Under the pieces are notes generated by a model. The model searched no databases. It was given only the letters and a program-made list of their open reading frames with translations, and was not told the DNA's origin. DNA of 64,000 bases from Chloroflexota bacterium. Its GTDB lineage: Bacteria > Chloroflexota > Anaerolineae > Aggregatilineales > J027. Within the stretch, counting starts at the first letter, position 1, and each line of letters opens with the position of its first letter. Made by a program: the position numbers and the translations under genes. Location of the stretch: the NCBI GenBank assembly GCA_024434115.1, contig QMIT01000001.1, positions 496,001 through 560,000 of the forward strand, written 5' to 3'. Of the stretch, positions 8,249 through 16,695 are shown piece after piece.

Positions 8249-10240
8249 ATGCAAAAGGTAGATCGGTTGCTCATCAAGGGCTATGTCCTGACCATGAATG
8301 ATGGCATGGACACCTATTCTGATGGGGCCGTAGCGATCAAAGGCGCGGAGATTGTCGCGGTTGGGCCGACAGCGGAGATTGTGGCAAATTTTGAAGCGCC
8401 AGAGGTAGTGGATTGCAGCGGACAGGTGATTATGCCCGGTCTGGTGAATGCCCATACCCATCTTTCGATGACCCTGATGCGCGGCTTGGCAGACGATTTG
8501 CGCTTGGATGTGTGGCTGATGGGCTACATCATGCCCGCCGAAAAAATCTACGTCAATGAAGAATTTGTCTATCTAGGTGCGAAACTGGCGTTGGCGGAAT
8601 TAATCCTCAGCGGTACGACCTGTTTTGCGGATATGTACTATTTTGAATCCGAAGTGGCCCGCGCCGCCGCTGAGGTAGGAGTACGTGGGTTATGCGGTCA
8701 AACCATCCTAAAATTTCCATCGCCTGACGCCGAAAGCTACGAAGACAGCCTTGCCTATACCGAAAAATTTATCCAGCAGTGGAAAGGCCATTCCTTAGTA
8801 GTCCCATCAGTCGCGCCCCATGCTCCCTATACCAGCACCGATGAACTGCTGCAACTCTGCGCCGATCTCGCTCATAAATATGACGTGCCGGTGATTATCC
8901 ATGTCGCTGAAACAAAACAAGAGGTCGAGGACAGCCGCAATGAGTTTGGGATGCCGGTTGTGCCGCGTATCAAGAAAATGGGTATTCTCGATCATAAGTG
9001 CCTGTGTGCCCACTGTGTCCACATTGATTCTGGCGAGATTCGTACCCTGCGTAATCACAATGCCGGGGTGTCGCACAACCCAACCAGCAATTTGAAACTT
9101 GCCAGCGGGATTGCCCCAGTCAAAACGATGCTGGATCAAGGGGTGAATGTGGGTATTGGCACAGACGGGACAGCCAGCAATAATGACCTTGATATGTTTA
9201 CCGAAATTCATCTGGCGGCATTATTGGCGAAGGTGGCTACTAATGACCCCACAACCCTGCCTGCCAAAGAAGCCTTGTTGATGGCGACCCGGCTTGGCGC
9301 ACAGGCCTGTCATGTTGGGGATATTACGGGCAGCCTTGAGGTTGGCAAACGGGCCGATATTATCATGGTCAATCAAAAGACCCTCCATAATACCCCCTAT
9401 TTCAGTCATGACCCTGACGGTATCTACGGACAGTTGGTGTATTCGACCAAGAGTACCGATGTGGCGCATGTCATGTGTAACGGGGTGTGGTTAATGCGAG
9501 ATCGCCAACTTCTGACGATTGATTTGCCACCCATTTTGGAGCAGGCGCAGACCATTGCGGTGCAGATTGACAAATATATCCGCGAATATTCCGGCAACAT
9601 TATGTCCAAACTGCTCTCGATTGCCAGCTTCCAGCGCCAAGAGAGTTTTGAGATTCAACTCAAGACGCGCTTCGATCATCCCGAAATGTTGCAGCGTTTG
9701 CTGGAACACCCCGATGTCCAAATTGTCAAAGAAACCCGTTATCGCCAATATGACACCTATTTCCTGTTTAACGATGGGTCACGAGTGCGCTATCGTGAAG
9801 ATGACACATTGGATGATGCTAATGAAGTGACCGGGGTACGCACACGCCTGACCTATACCTCGCCGACCAAAGAACGCGAATTTGATCGGGCCGTCTTGCT
9901 CTCCCATTCCCAATTTTACGCCCCGGCAGATCGCCCGTTGCGCTTCTATCACGAATATTTCCGGGGGGCGGAGGAACGCGAAATTACCAAAGAGCGTCGC
10001 CGCTGGAGCATTTTGTATAAAGGCGTTCAATTTTATGTTAACCTCGACAATTTCCTAAAACCCAAAGCCGATCATACCTATCTCGAAATCAAATCACGCA
10101 CATGGTCAATGCGGGATGCCGAATATAAGGCCTCGCTGATCGCCGAGATGTTGAGCGAGATTTTGGAGGTCGCCGCCGACGAACGAGTGGCGATGGATTA
10201 TGTAGAACTGGCAGGCGGGCCTGTCGCCGTTCCTAATTAA
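8249..10240 (+). CDS. Amidohydrolase (MTA/SAH deaminase-like) fused to a CYTH-like domain
   Basis: 663 residues; AAGGAG lies 8 nt before the ATG. Residues 1-445 are a complete amidohydrolase of the 5-methylthioadenosine/S-adenosylhomocysteine deaminase and chlorohydrolase group: metal ligands H69-T-H71 (N-A-H-T-H-L-S), A-P-H-A-P-Y, H-V-A-E-T, and the G-T-D-G-T-A-S-N-N catalytic Asp. Such enzymes deaminate purine-type rings. Residues about 465-655 look like a CYTH triphosphate-tunnel domain: an E-x-E-x-K-like strand that here reads E468-I-Q470-L-K472, then V-R-Y-R-E-D, T-K-E-R-R-R-W, and Y-L-E-I-K-S-R near the end. CYTH proteins include class IV adenylate cyclases and triphosphatases. Family deaminases are usually about 430-450 residues, so the extra 200 are a real fusion in one frame. 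Substrate is inferred from family only. Confidence 0.85.
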   Translation: MQKVDRLLIKGYVLTMNDGMDTYSDGAVAIKGAEIVAVGPTAEIVANFEAPEVVDCSGQVIMPGLVNAHTHLSMTLMRGLADDLRLDVWLMGYIMPAEKIYVNEEFVYLGAKLALAELILSGTTCFADMYYFESEVARAAAEVGVRGLCGQTILKFPSPDAESYEDSLAYTEKFIQQWKGHSLVVPSVAPHAPYTSTDELLQLCADLAHKYDVPVIIHVAETKQEVEDSRNEFGMPVVPRIKKMGILDHKCLCAHCVHIDSGEIRTLRNHNAGVSHNPTSNLKLASGIAPVKTMLDQGVNVGIGTDGTASNNDLDMFTEIHLAALLAKVATNDPTTLPAKEALLMATRLGAQACHVGDITGSLEVGKRADIIMVNQKTLHNTPYFSHDPDGIYGQLVYSTKSTDVAHVMCNGVWLMRDRQLLTIDLPPILEQAQTIAVQIDKYIREYSGNIMSKLLSIASFQRQESFEIQLKTRFDHPEMLQRLLEHPDVQIVKETRYRQYDTYFLFNDGSRVRYREDDTLDDANEVTGVRTRLTYTSPTKEREFDRAVLLSHSQFYAPADRPLRFYHEYFRGAEEREITKERRRWSILYKGVQFYVNLDNFLKPKADHTYLEIKSRTWSMRDAEYKASLIAEMLSEILEVAADERVAMDYVELAGGPVAVPN

Positions 10241-10289
10241 CCGATGACTCCCCTTCTTCATTTTGGGGAAGGGGTCTATTTTTCAACCA

Positions 10290-11345
10290 ATGCCTATGCA
10301 CATTTCCGAACTTGATACCCCGGTTGCTGTTATTGATTTAGATCGCCTTGAAGCCAATATTGCCCGTTTGCAGCAGTATTTGGATGCTCATCAAATCTTG
10401 AACCGCCCTCACATCAAAACCCATAAAATCCCGCAAATCGCTCTGATGCAAGTGCAGGCAGGGGCGGCAGGGATTACCTGTCAAAAATTGGGAGAGGCCG
10501 AAATCATGGCACGGGCAAGTATCCTTGATATTTTTATCCCCTACAACCTGATGGGCGACAGAAAATTGGCGCGGTTGGCGGCGCTCATGCAAGTGGCTGA
10601 AATCAGTGTGACGGCGGATTCGGAATATACGGTGCGGGGATATGCACAGGCGGCGCAACAGGCAGGTCGTGAATTAACCGTGTTGGTCGAGTTTGATACC
10701 GGGGCGGGGCGGTGTGGGGTACAAAATCCACAGGCTGCTGCTGATATGGCTTGTGTTATCGCCGATATGCCCGCACTGAAATTTGGTGGATTGATGACCT
10801 ATCCCGCCAATCAAAACACCGCGCCCTTTGTGCAAGAGACCAAAGCCCTGCTTGAAAAACGTGGTATTCCAGTTGAACGGGTCAGCTTGGGGGGGACGCC
10901 GAAAATGTGGGAGGCCCATACGCATACGGGAATAACAGAATATCGCGCTGGGACGTATGTTTATGGGGATCGGGCCACACTTAAGGCGGGAGCGATGACC
11001 CTTGCACAATGTGCTATGCACATTATCAGTACGGTGATCAGCAGACCTACTGCCGAACGGGGTATCTTGGACGCAGGCAGTAAAACACTGTCATCCGATT
11101 TGATGGGTCTAGCGGGGTATGGATTGATTTTGGAGTACCCTGAGGCGCAAATTTCTCAACTTTCGGAGGAGCATGGGCATGTGGATTTTTCGGCGTGTGC
11201 AAGTAAACCTGCCATCGGCGAACGGGTGACGATTATCCCCAACCACTGCTGCGTGGTGAGCAACTTGTTTAATCAGATGGTCGGGGTGCGGAATGAGCAG
11301 GTTGAGGTGGTGTGGGATGTGACGGCACGGGGATTGTTGACTTAA
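10290..11345 (+). CDS. D-threonine aldolase / D-serine dehydratase-like PLP enzyme
   Basis: 351 residues from the ATG at 10290 (another ATG two codons on is equally possible; upstream TTG codons lack support). It is a fold-III (alanine-racemase-type) PLP enzyme: the Schiff-base Lys is in R-P-H-I-K-T-H-K near residue 50, followed by G-I-T-C-Q-K-L-G-E-A, E-F-D-T-G-A-G-R-C-G and L-G-G-T-P. The C-terminal N-H-C-C-V-V-S-N motif supplies the metal-binding His and Cys characteristic of D-threonine aldolases and D-serine dehydratases. The exact substrate cannot be read from sequence. A G/C stem (CCCCTTC with GAAGGGG, near 10249-10274) just upstream may weakly end the preceding transcript. Its stop codon overlaps the stop codon of the convergent gene. 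Confidence 0.85.
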   Translation: MPMHISELDTPVAVIDLDRLEANIARLQQYLDAHQILNRPHIKTHKIPQIALMQVQAGAAGITCQKLGEAEIMARASILDIFIPYNLMGDRKLARLAALMQVAEISVTADSEYTVRGYAQAAQQAGRELTVLVEFDTGAGRCGVQNPQAAADMACVIADMPALKFGGLMTYPANQNTAPFVQETKALLEKRGIPVERVSLGGTPKMWEAHTHTGITEYRAGTYVYGDRATLKAGAMTLAQCAMHIISTVISRPTAERGILDAGSKTLSSDLMGLAGYGLILEYPEAQISQLSEEHGHVDFSACASKPAIGERVTIIPNHCCVVSNLFNQMVGVRNEQVEVVWDVTARGLLT

Positions 11346-12244
11346 CACCAATATATAGGATTACCCGTATCCATTGATGCTCTACATAACCATATTAATG
11401 CTTGAAGGGTCTCACGAAAGTCTTCATGGGTAATGGTTCTTGTTTCGACATGTAGTCGGCGCTTTTCTTGGCCTTTTTTGAATACTTCATGGATCGTTTG
11501 TCCACGATATGTTAAATACCCTCCCCCTAGGCCAATTTCGCAAGCGTAGGCAGTGTGAGAGTCAAGATTTTCGAACCTCAAAGTAGTGTTTTCTTTTTGC
11601 TCTATTTCCAATCTGACTGCCCGGAAGAGGTCATGGCGTGGCTCTTGGACATTATAGTTTTGATTCGTAATATCTAAGACTGGATCATTGTATTGATGAC
11701 GTTCGGCTATAAAAAACCCAAGTTCATCAAATCCTATATCAACTCCAGATTTGGGGAGATGCCAAAATATCCCGTCTCTTTGAGCGAAGTACACTTGCAC
11801 AATCCGGTCTGTATCTGAATCAATAAGAAAAATACTTTGACCCAAGATCTCCCTTTTGATTATCGAGATAACTTCTAGAAACATTTGGGCAGCCACTTTT
11901 GATGACACAGAACCCCCATTGGCGACCGGTAACTCCTCTTCCAAGACAGGAAAGTTCTCCCATCCAATACTGGAGAGGGTTTGCTTAAACGCAATCATAT
12001 CAGTGATATTCGCAAGGCGAACATCAGCTACTCTCATTCGGGGGTGTTCGCAACAGTCTTCCAGCCATCGTTCCAGTTCGTTTTCTTTTTGCCAATATTC
12101 TTCTTGCTCAGTTTCTATTGAGGGTTCTGGTAAATCGATTTGTGGAAAACCTTCGGCATCAAAATGAAACGTGAAATCAAACGGATAAGGCTTTGTTTTG
12201 CCCTCTTTCCAGCAATTACACCTTACAAAAGCATCATAGCCCAT
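11342..12244 (-). CDS. Unrecognised protein, third gene of the xisH-xisI operon
   Basis: 300 residues from an ATG 4 nt after the xisI stop; longer versions would start inside xisI. The N-terminus reads M-G-Y-D-A-F-V-R-C-N-C-W-K-E-G and the C-terminus ends in A-S-M-D-T-G-N-P-I-Y-W-C. The middle has an acidic, Glu-rich helix (about residues 40-65) and two further cysteines (D-C-C-E-H). There is no signal peptide or membrane segment, so it is probably cytoplasmic. I recall hypothetical proteins of similar N- and C-terminal pattern in other bacteria but know no function. The tight spacing suggests coupled translation with xisI. It ends against the convergent PLP-enzyme gene, the stop codons overlapping by 2 nt. 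Confidence 0.75.
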   Translation of the reverse strand: MGYDAFVRCNCWKEGKTKPYPFDFTFHFDAEGFPQIDLPEPSIETEQEEYWQKENELERWLEDCCEHPRMRVADVRLANITDMIAFKQTLSSIGWENFPVLEEELPVANGGSVSSKVAAQMFLEVISIIKREILGQSIFLIDSDTDRIVQVYFAQRDGIFWHLPKSGVDIGFDELGFFIAERHQYNDPVLDITNQNYNVQEPRHDLFRAVRLEIEQKENTTLRFENLDSHTAYACEIGLGGGYLTYRGQTIHEVFKKGQEKRRLHVETRTITHEDFRETLQALIWLCRASMDTGNPIYWC

Positions 12245-12248
12245 AGAT

Positions 12249-12560
12249 TTACACCACTTCCGGCACAGATTCGCCAGCATAGGCAAGGATGATTTGTTCG
12301 CGGGGAATGCCTGCTTGGACAAGGGCATCCACAACAAGTTTATCATTTTGGTCGCGGTCAATGATGACCATACTCCCTATAATTCGGACAATGACACTCG
12401 TCCCTGCATAGTGAGGCTGGCGTTTCGCCTTTGGTTGCTCTATGTCTACTACCGCCAGCAGAGTATGATCTTCATTTGTTGTTAGATAGCTATACCCATT
12501 GAGGGCTTTTCCGGTATAACCAGCGACGACTTCATAAACGGTTTGTTTCAAGGAATCCAT
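12249..12560 (-). CDS. xisI: XisI family protein
   Basis: 103 residues, matching the usual 105-115 of XisI. The family pattern is visible: an N-terminal helix, then V-I-V-R-I-I-G-S-M-V-I-I-D-R-D and L-V-V-D-A-L-V-Q-A-G-I-P-R-E-Q-I-I-L-A-Y near the end, the segment most conserved in cyanobacterial XisI. In Anabaena, XisH and XisI control excision of the fdxN element together with the recombinase XisF. No recombinase is present here. The gene overlaps the end of xisH by 13 nt, with an AGGAGG ribosome-binding site 7 nt before its ATG inside xisH, so the two proteins are probably made together. Confidence 0.85.
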   Translation of the reverse strand: MDSLKQTVYEVVAGYTGKALNGYSYLTTNEDHTLLAVVDIEQPKAKRQPHYAGTSVIVRIIGSMVIIDRDQNDKLVVDALVQAGIPREQIILAYAGESVPEVV

Positions 12561-12955
12561 CTGACCACCTCCTCTTGCTCTGGGTCAAATATCAGTAGCA
12601 GTATATTTCCTTGAGTTACTGCGAGTTTGCCGATTGTTTCGCTAAGGATACCCTGATAATCTGCAACCGACACTGCTAAGTATAACGGAATGGCGATTTC
12701 CTTATTGTCTAGGGAGGTGCGATAGAGAAAATACTTCCCTACCGCATTGGCAAGTGCCTCAACTGGTGAGTCAACATCATCTAACTCTTTGACTTCCACC
12801 AAGATAATCAACCCCGTTGAATCTTTGGTGGCTTCAAGGTCAATATATAGATTACGCTCATCTACGATGACTTTGACCTGTTCATCGGTGATTGTCCAAC
12901 CATCTTTGATTAGGGCGCGGGCGACCACATCATGATAGTAGTCTTTTACTGGCAT
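12548..12955 (-). CDS. xisH: XisH family protein (PD-(D/E)XK nuclease-like fold)
   Basis: 135 residues, the normal XisH length. Family hallmarks: the start M-P-V-K-D-Y-Y-H-D-V-V, then A-L-I-K-D-G-W-T-I-T, L-Y-I-D-L-E-A, V-E-V-K-E, A-V-G-K-Y-F-L-Y-R, L-Y-L-A-V-S and the C-terminal V-V-R-W-I-P. A restriction-like nuclease signature is intact: D39, then E54-V-K56. XisH was described as an fdxN element excision controlling factor in cyanobacteria; what the nuclease-like core does is not settled to my knowledge. It begins 21 nt after the FHA-winged-helix gene and overlaps xisI, so it is the second gene of a four-gene operon. Confidence 0.9.
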   Translation of the reverse strand: MPVKDYYHDVVARALIKDGWTITDEQVKVIVDERNLYIDLEATKDSTGLIILVEVKELDDVDSPVEALANAVGKYFLYRTSLDNKEIAIPLYLAVSVADYQGILSETIGKLAVTQGNILLLIFDPEQEEVVRWIP

Positions 12956-12976
12956 GGGGTTTTGCCGAAACTCTCT

Positions 12977-13636
12977 TTAATTCGGGTTTTCCAGTCGGAA
13001 GCCATGCCCGCGCACCGTCACCACATATTGATATTCAGGGTCAATTTCATTGAGGCGGTCACGCAGACGGCGCACCAACGCATCAATGGCTTGTTCGCTG
13101 ACCCCTTCACCAACGGCATTGGGCCAGACATAAGACACGACTTCTTCACGGGTCTTGACCGCGCCCACCGCATCATAGAGCAGTTCCAAAAGGCGATATT
13201 GGGGTAGGCTGAGGGGGGGATCCACTTCCTGTTCATTGATAAATACACGGCGCGAATCCCGGTCAAGCTGCAAACGACCCGCCTGCGCTGCCATCTTACT
13301 TAAGACCATTGGCGCGGTGGCCTCGCTGCCGACAAAAGTGATTTTCACAACTTTGGAAATCGAGATTTCGTCGCCATCGTGTAGGGCAATCGTCTGGTTC
13401 GGAATTTCAACTCCATTGACCCATGTGCCGTTTTTACTGCCCAAGTCCTGTAGAAAGTATTCGTTACCGTCGCGGTAAATGCGGATATGCTCCCGTGATA
13501 CTTGGCGTTCTGGCAAAACTAACTCACATTCGCCGCCGCGCCCGACCACAAAGGTATCTCCTTCGATTGTCCAGCGTTGACCGGCGCGTTCACCTTCCAT
13601 GATAATCAGAACCGGTTTATCCGAATGTTCCGACAT
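12977..13636 (-). CDS. FHA-domain winged-helix regulator
   Basis: 219 residues from the ATG preceded by GAGGTG (7-nt spacing); a longer version would add 26 residues without support. Residues about 10-105 form an FHA phosphothreonine-binding domain (V-V-G-R-G-G-E-C, V-S-R-E-H-I-R, L-G-S-K-N-G-T-W-V-N-G: the conserved Arg, Ser-x-x-His and Asn are present). Residues about 120-217 are an OmpR/PhoB-type winged-helix domain (L-S-L-P-Q-Y-R-L-L-E-L-L, D-A-L-V-R-R-L-R-D-R-L, V-T-V-R-G-H-G-F-R-L). Such proteins could couple Ser/Thr-kinase signalling to DNA binding; no kinase gene lies nearby. It is the first gene of the xisH-xisI unit and the obvious candidate for its regulator. Confidence 0.88.
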   Translation of the reverse strand: MSEHSDKPVLIIMEGERAGQRWTIEGDTFVVGRGGECELVLPERQVSREHIRIYRDGNEYFLQDLGSKNGTWVNGVEIPNQTIALHDGDEISISKVVKITFVGSEATAPMVLSKMAAQAGRLQLDRDSRRVFINEQEVDPPLSLPQYRLLELLYDAVGAVKTREEVVSYVWPNAVGEGVSEQAIDALVRRLRDRLNEIDPEYQYVVTVRGHGFRLENPN

Positions 13637-13767
13637 TTTTTCACACCTCAGTTGATGAAATGGCCCAAGTCGTACTAAGGAATACGACGCATAAAGCGTG
13701 TAATTGAGTTCCATTGTAACGCAAATTTTTCTTCCTGCTGCAATAATTATCTTGGGTAAGCCAGCTA

Positions 13768-13796
13768 GTGACGTAGGGCAGGCGTTGGGTTATAGT
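13768..13796 (+). promoter_or_regulatory. Possible moeA promoter
   Basis: GTGACG (13768-13773) and TATAGT (13791-13796) with a 17-nt spacer, in the divergent region between the FHA regulator and moeA. The -35 is weak. Confidence 0.4.
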
Positions 13797-13831
13797 CAGG
13801 TTAAGTCTAAAACGCTATTGAGGACATAGTT

Positions 13832-15061
13832 ATGTTAACCGTCGAAGAAGCCTTACGCCGTATCCTAGCGACTGTGCAGCCACTTCATACCGAAAATGTG
13901 GGTCTGCATGAGGCATTAGGTCGAGTCCTCGGAGTAGAGGTGCAGGCAAGCTATGATCTGCCGCCCTTTGATAATAGCTCAATGGATGGGTTTGCGGTTA
14001 TTGCTGCTGATGTCGCTGGGAGCAGCACATCCAATCCGGTGACGTTGCAGGTGATTGAAGATATTCCGGCGGGTAAAGCACCCCAAATGACGGTTGGGCA
14101 TGGTCAAGCCGCCAGAATCATGACGGGGGCACCAATGCCTGCGGGAGCGGACGCGGTTGTGCCTGTTGAACAAACCGACCAGAACCGATTGTCGCCAGAG
14201 ACGCCTGCTTCAATAAAAGTGCTGCACGGCGTCCAAAAAGGGGACTATGTGCGCCCAGTAGGGGAGGACATCCAACGTGGCGAAACGGTATTGGAAAGAG
14301 GACAGGTGTTACGGCCTGCTGATCTGGGCGTGTTGGCGGGATTAGGCGTCTCACAGGTAGAGGTTGTGGCACGGCCCAAAGTGGCGGTGATTTCCAATGG
14401 GGATGAGTTGGTGCTGCCCCATGAGCCACTTACCCCCGGTAAAATACGCGATATGAACAGCTATTTTCTGCCAGCGCTGATTCAAGAGGCGGGTGGCGAA
14501 CCTCTGTTGTTGGGCATTGCCCGCGATACGGTGGAATCTGTGCGCGAAAAATTGACAATTGCCGTTGAGCAAGGTGCGAATCTGATTTTGAGTTCGGCGG
14601 GCGTATCGGTAGGGGCGTTTGATGTGGTCAAAACTGTATTGGACGAAATGGGATCAGTCGAATTTTGGAAGGTCAATCTACGCCCCGGTAAACCATTGAC
14701 CTTCGGGCAAATTCAAGGCATCTGTTTTATCGGCCTGCCCGGTAATCCAGTTTCGGCGATGGTTACTTTTGATGTATTTGCACGTCCGGTCATTCGCAAA
14801 ATGTTAGGTTTGTCAGTGGAAATGCCGACACGAATGGCTAAAATGGGAGAAGCGATGACCAGTGATGGCCGTATGACCTTTGCACGGGTGCGCCTTTCCC
14901 GCGAAAATGGCGATTTGGTGGCCTATAGCACCGGCAACCAGAGCAGTGGGGCGATTTCATCAATGGTCAAAGCCGATGGTTTGTTGATTATTCCAGAGGG
15001 CGTGCGCGAGGTGAAAATTGGGGATCGCCTCGCGGTGCGGCCTTTCAGGTTCGAGGATTAA
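13832..15061 (+). CDS. moeA: Molybdopterin molybdenumtransferase
   Basis: Inserts molybdate into adenylated molybdopterin, the last general step of molybdenum cofactor synthesis. The 409 residues cover the whole MoeA layout: domains I/II with P-P-F-D-N-S-S-M-D-G-F-A-V and R-I-M-T-G-A-P-M-P-A-G-A-D-A-V-V, domain III (MoaB/Mog-like) with I-S-N-G-D-E-L and S-S-A-G-V-S-V-G-A-F-D, F-I-G-L-P-G-N-P-V-S, and C-terminal domain IV. GAGGA lies upstream of the ATG. No other cofactor-synthesis gene is in the window. The downstream VKOR gene is on the same strand, 32 nt away. Confidence 0.95.
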   Translation: MLTVEEALRRILATVQPLHTENVGLHEALGRVLGVEVQASYDLPPFDNSSMDGFAVIAADVAGSSTSNPVTLQVIEDIPAGKAPQMTVGHGQAARIMTGAPMPAGADAVVPVEQTDQNRLSPETPASIKVLHGVQKGDYVRPVGEDIQRGETVLERGQVLRPADLGVLAGLGVSQVEVVARPKVAVISNGDELVLPHEPLTPGKIRDMNSYFLPALIQEAGGEPLLLGIARDTVESVREKLTIAVEQGANLILSSAGVSVGAFDVVKTVLDEMGSVEFWKVNLRPGKPLTFGQIQGICFIGLPGNPVSAMVTFDVFARPVIRKMLGLSVEMPTRMAKMGEAMTSDGRMTFARVRLSRENGDLVAYSTGNQSSGAISSMVKADGLLIIPEGVREVKIGDRLAVRPFRFED

Positions 15062-15093
15062 TTCATTGGAAAGGAACACTAGGTAAAACTCGT

Positions 15094-15633
15094 ATGGCTA
15101 CAAATATTTCAACTCCGGCATCGTCGCAATCTACGGCTTTGGTAGCCGACTCCCGCCAAAAATCGCAAAATCATCTGTATTGGATTGCGATTTTAATGAC
15201 CCTTGTTGGTGTGGGCATTGGCGTCTATTTGACCTATGTCAAGGTCGCTGACAAAGAGGCTGTCTGTGTCAAGACCAGTACGTTTGACTGTAATTCGGTG
15301 CAGACGAGCGCCTATTCCGAAATGCTGGGAATTCCGGTTGCATTTATCGGGTTGGCGGCATATGGCACGATGCTGGGGATACTGCTGCTCGAAAGACGGA
15401 TTCGTCTTGTCCAAGAATATAGCCGCGTGTTGTTGTTTGCCATGACACTGTTTGGGGTGGTCTACTCGGCGTATTTGACCTACATTGAAGCGTTTGTGTT
15501 GGAAAAATGGTGCCTGTGGTGTGTGGCCTCGGCGCTCTTAATGGTTGGACTATTTGTCCTGTCCCTCACACGAGTAATGAATTCATTCAGTGATGATGAG
15601 TTTGAAGATGACGAGGAATTGGTCGCTGAATAG
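15094..15633 (+). CDS. VKOR-family disulfide-generating membrane protein
   Basis: 179 residues with four to five membrane helices. VKOR homologues replace DsbB in many bacteria: they oxidise a DsbA-like partner using quinone. The expected cysteines are present: a loop pair (V-C-V-K-T-S-T-F-D-C-N-S-V), where the second is followed by the usual N-S-V, and the quinone-proximal C-L-W-C at about residues 141-144. The N-terminal 25 residues and the acidic C-terminus (D-D-E-F-E-D-D-E-E) are probably cytoplasmic. The likely partner, a DsbA-like protein, is encoded at 29025. A clear terminator follows. Confidence 0.9.
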   Translation: MATNISTPASSQSTALVADSRQKSQNHLYWIAILMTLVGVGIGVYLTYVKVADKEAVCVKTSTFDCNSVQTSAYSEMLGIPVAFIGLAAYGTMLGILLLERRIRLVQEYSRVLLFAMTLFGVVYSAYLTYIEAFVLEKWCLWCVASALLMVGLFVLSLTRVMNSFSDDEFEDDEELVAE

Positions 15634-15640
15634 CCTAACA

Positions 15641-15677
15641 GGGGCGGTGGAAAAATCAGTCGCCCCTTTTGTTTTTG
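15641..15677 (+). terminator. Rho-independent terminator after the VKOR gene
   Basis: GGGGCG (15641-15646) pairs with CGCCCC (15661-15666), extendable by a G-T pair, then TTTTGTTTTTG. It lies between two convergent genes. Confidence 0.8.
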
Positions 15678-15684
15678 AATCTGA

Positions 15685-16491
15685 TTAGCGGCGCTGATTT
15701 TGCAGGGTGCGGCTCAAAATGTCATCCTGCATACTGTTGGCTTTTTCTTTCTTGCGGCGCTTGTTGTCTTTATCTAGGCTGCTGCCACCCATTGCTTTAC
15801 GCAGCGCAGCCGCCATCGCAGTCAGTTCCTCGCCATCGTCTTCATCTGCCTCAACGCGAGCCATCGAAATTTCAGCGGCACGGATGCTGAGGTCAATTTG
15901 TTTCTTGCGTTTGTCGAGGCCGATAATCTTGACCTGCACTTCTTGATCGGGCTTCACCACCGATTCGGCTGACCCAACAAAGTCATCGGACATTTCTGAA
16001 ATATGAACGAGGCCGGGGCGCTCCGCACCAATATCTACAAAGGCGCCATAGCTTTCGACACGGATGACCTTGCCGTTGACAATCTCGCCAATCTTAAGTT
16101 CGTTCCATGTAAAAGCGGGGGGCTTAATCAGGGTGAGGCTAACCCGCTCTTGGGTGCGGTCAATGTCGAGGACATAAACCGTGATGCCGTCGCCTTCTTT
16201 GACCACATCGGTCACGTTGTTGACGCGCTGCCGTTCGGTCAACTGGGAAATATGCAATAGGGCAGGCTTACCGACGCCAATATCTATAAAGGCGCCATAT
16301 AGTTCAGTTTTCACAACCTTGCCCTTGAGTTCCATCTTGGGCTTCAAATCGGCGATGCTCAGAGAACGACCATTAACCGGGGCTGCCGGGGTGGTCGGGG
16401 CGACTTCTGCCGCCGCTGCATCTTCGACTACTGGATTGTTGAGTTCGGCATTTTCAGCCGCGTTCATGGTGTCCATTGTTGCATCGCTCAT
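15685..16491 (-). CDS. Protein with two S1 RNA-binding domains
   Basis: 268 residues with AAGGAG before the ATG. Two S1 OB-folds are evident: about residues 52-125 (G-K-V-V-K-T-E-L-Y-G-A-F-I-D-I-G-V-G, L-L-H-I-S-Q-L) and 135-210 (G-K-V-I-R-V-E-S-Y-G-A-F-V-D-I-G-A-E-R, L-V-H-I-S-E-M). A Pro/Ala-rich leader precedes them and a basic, Lys/Arg-rich tail follows (K-R-R-K-K-E-K). It is shorter than ribosomal protein S1 (four to six repeats), so it resembles short S1-like RNA-binding proteins that associate with ribosomes or mRNA. Assigning it as rpsA would be premature. Confidence 0.85.
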   Translation of the reverse strand: MSDATMDTMNAAENAELNNPVVEDAAAAEVAPTTPAAPVNGRSLSIADLKPKMELKGKVVKTELYGAFIDIGVGKPALLHISQLTERQRVNNVTDVVKEGDGITVYVLDIDRTQERVSLTLIKPPAFTWNELKIGEIVNGKVIRVESYGAFVDIGAERPGLVHISEMSDDFVGSAESVVKPDQEVQVKIIGLDKRKKQIDLSIRAAEISMARVEADEDDGEELTAMAAALRKAMGGSSLDKDNKRRKKEKANSMQDDILSRTLQNQRR

Positions 16492-16695
16492 GATAATTGC
16501 TCCTTAACGCGATACGCTTCCGTTTTAGTCCGCAGACCGACAGGCGATTATAACCCTATCCAAGCGGCGTATCAATGGAAAGAAAACCTATCTCTGCAAA
16601 TTGAACTGGCGTTCTGCGTCAGAGTGCGTAAAATCAGGGATTTGTGCCTACGGGTAGAATTTGAATATTGGTCACCAAAATAGAGAACAAAATTC

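Noticed and set aside
12977..13207. Plus-strand frame 12932-13207 over the FHA gene end
   Set aside because: Shadow of the winged-helix domain on the other strand.
11342..13636. Interpreting xisH-xisI as evidence of an fdxN-type excisable element
   Set aside because: No site-specific recombinase, repeats or interrupted nif gene are visible near the pair.
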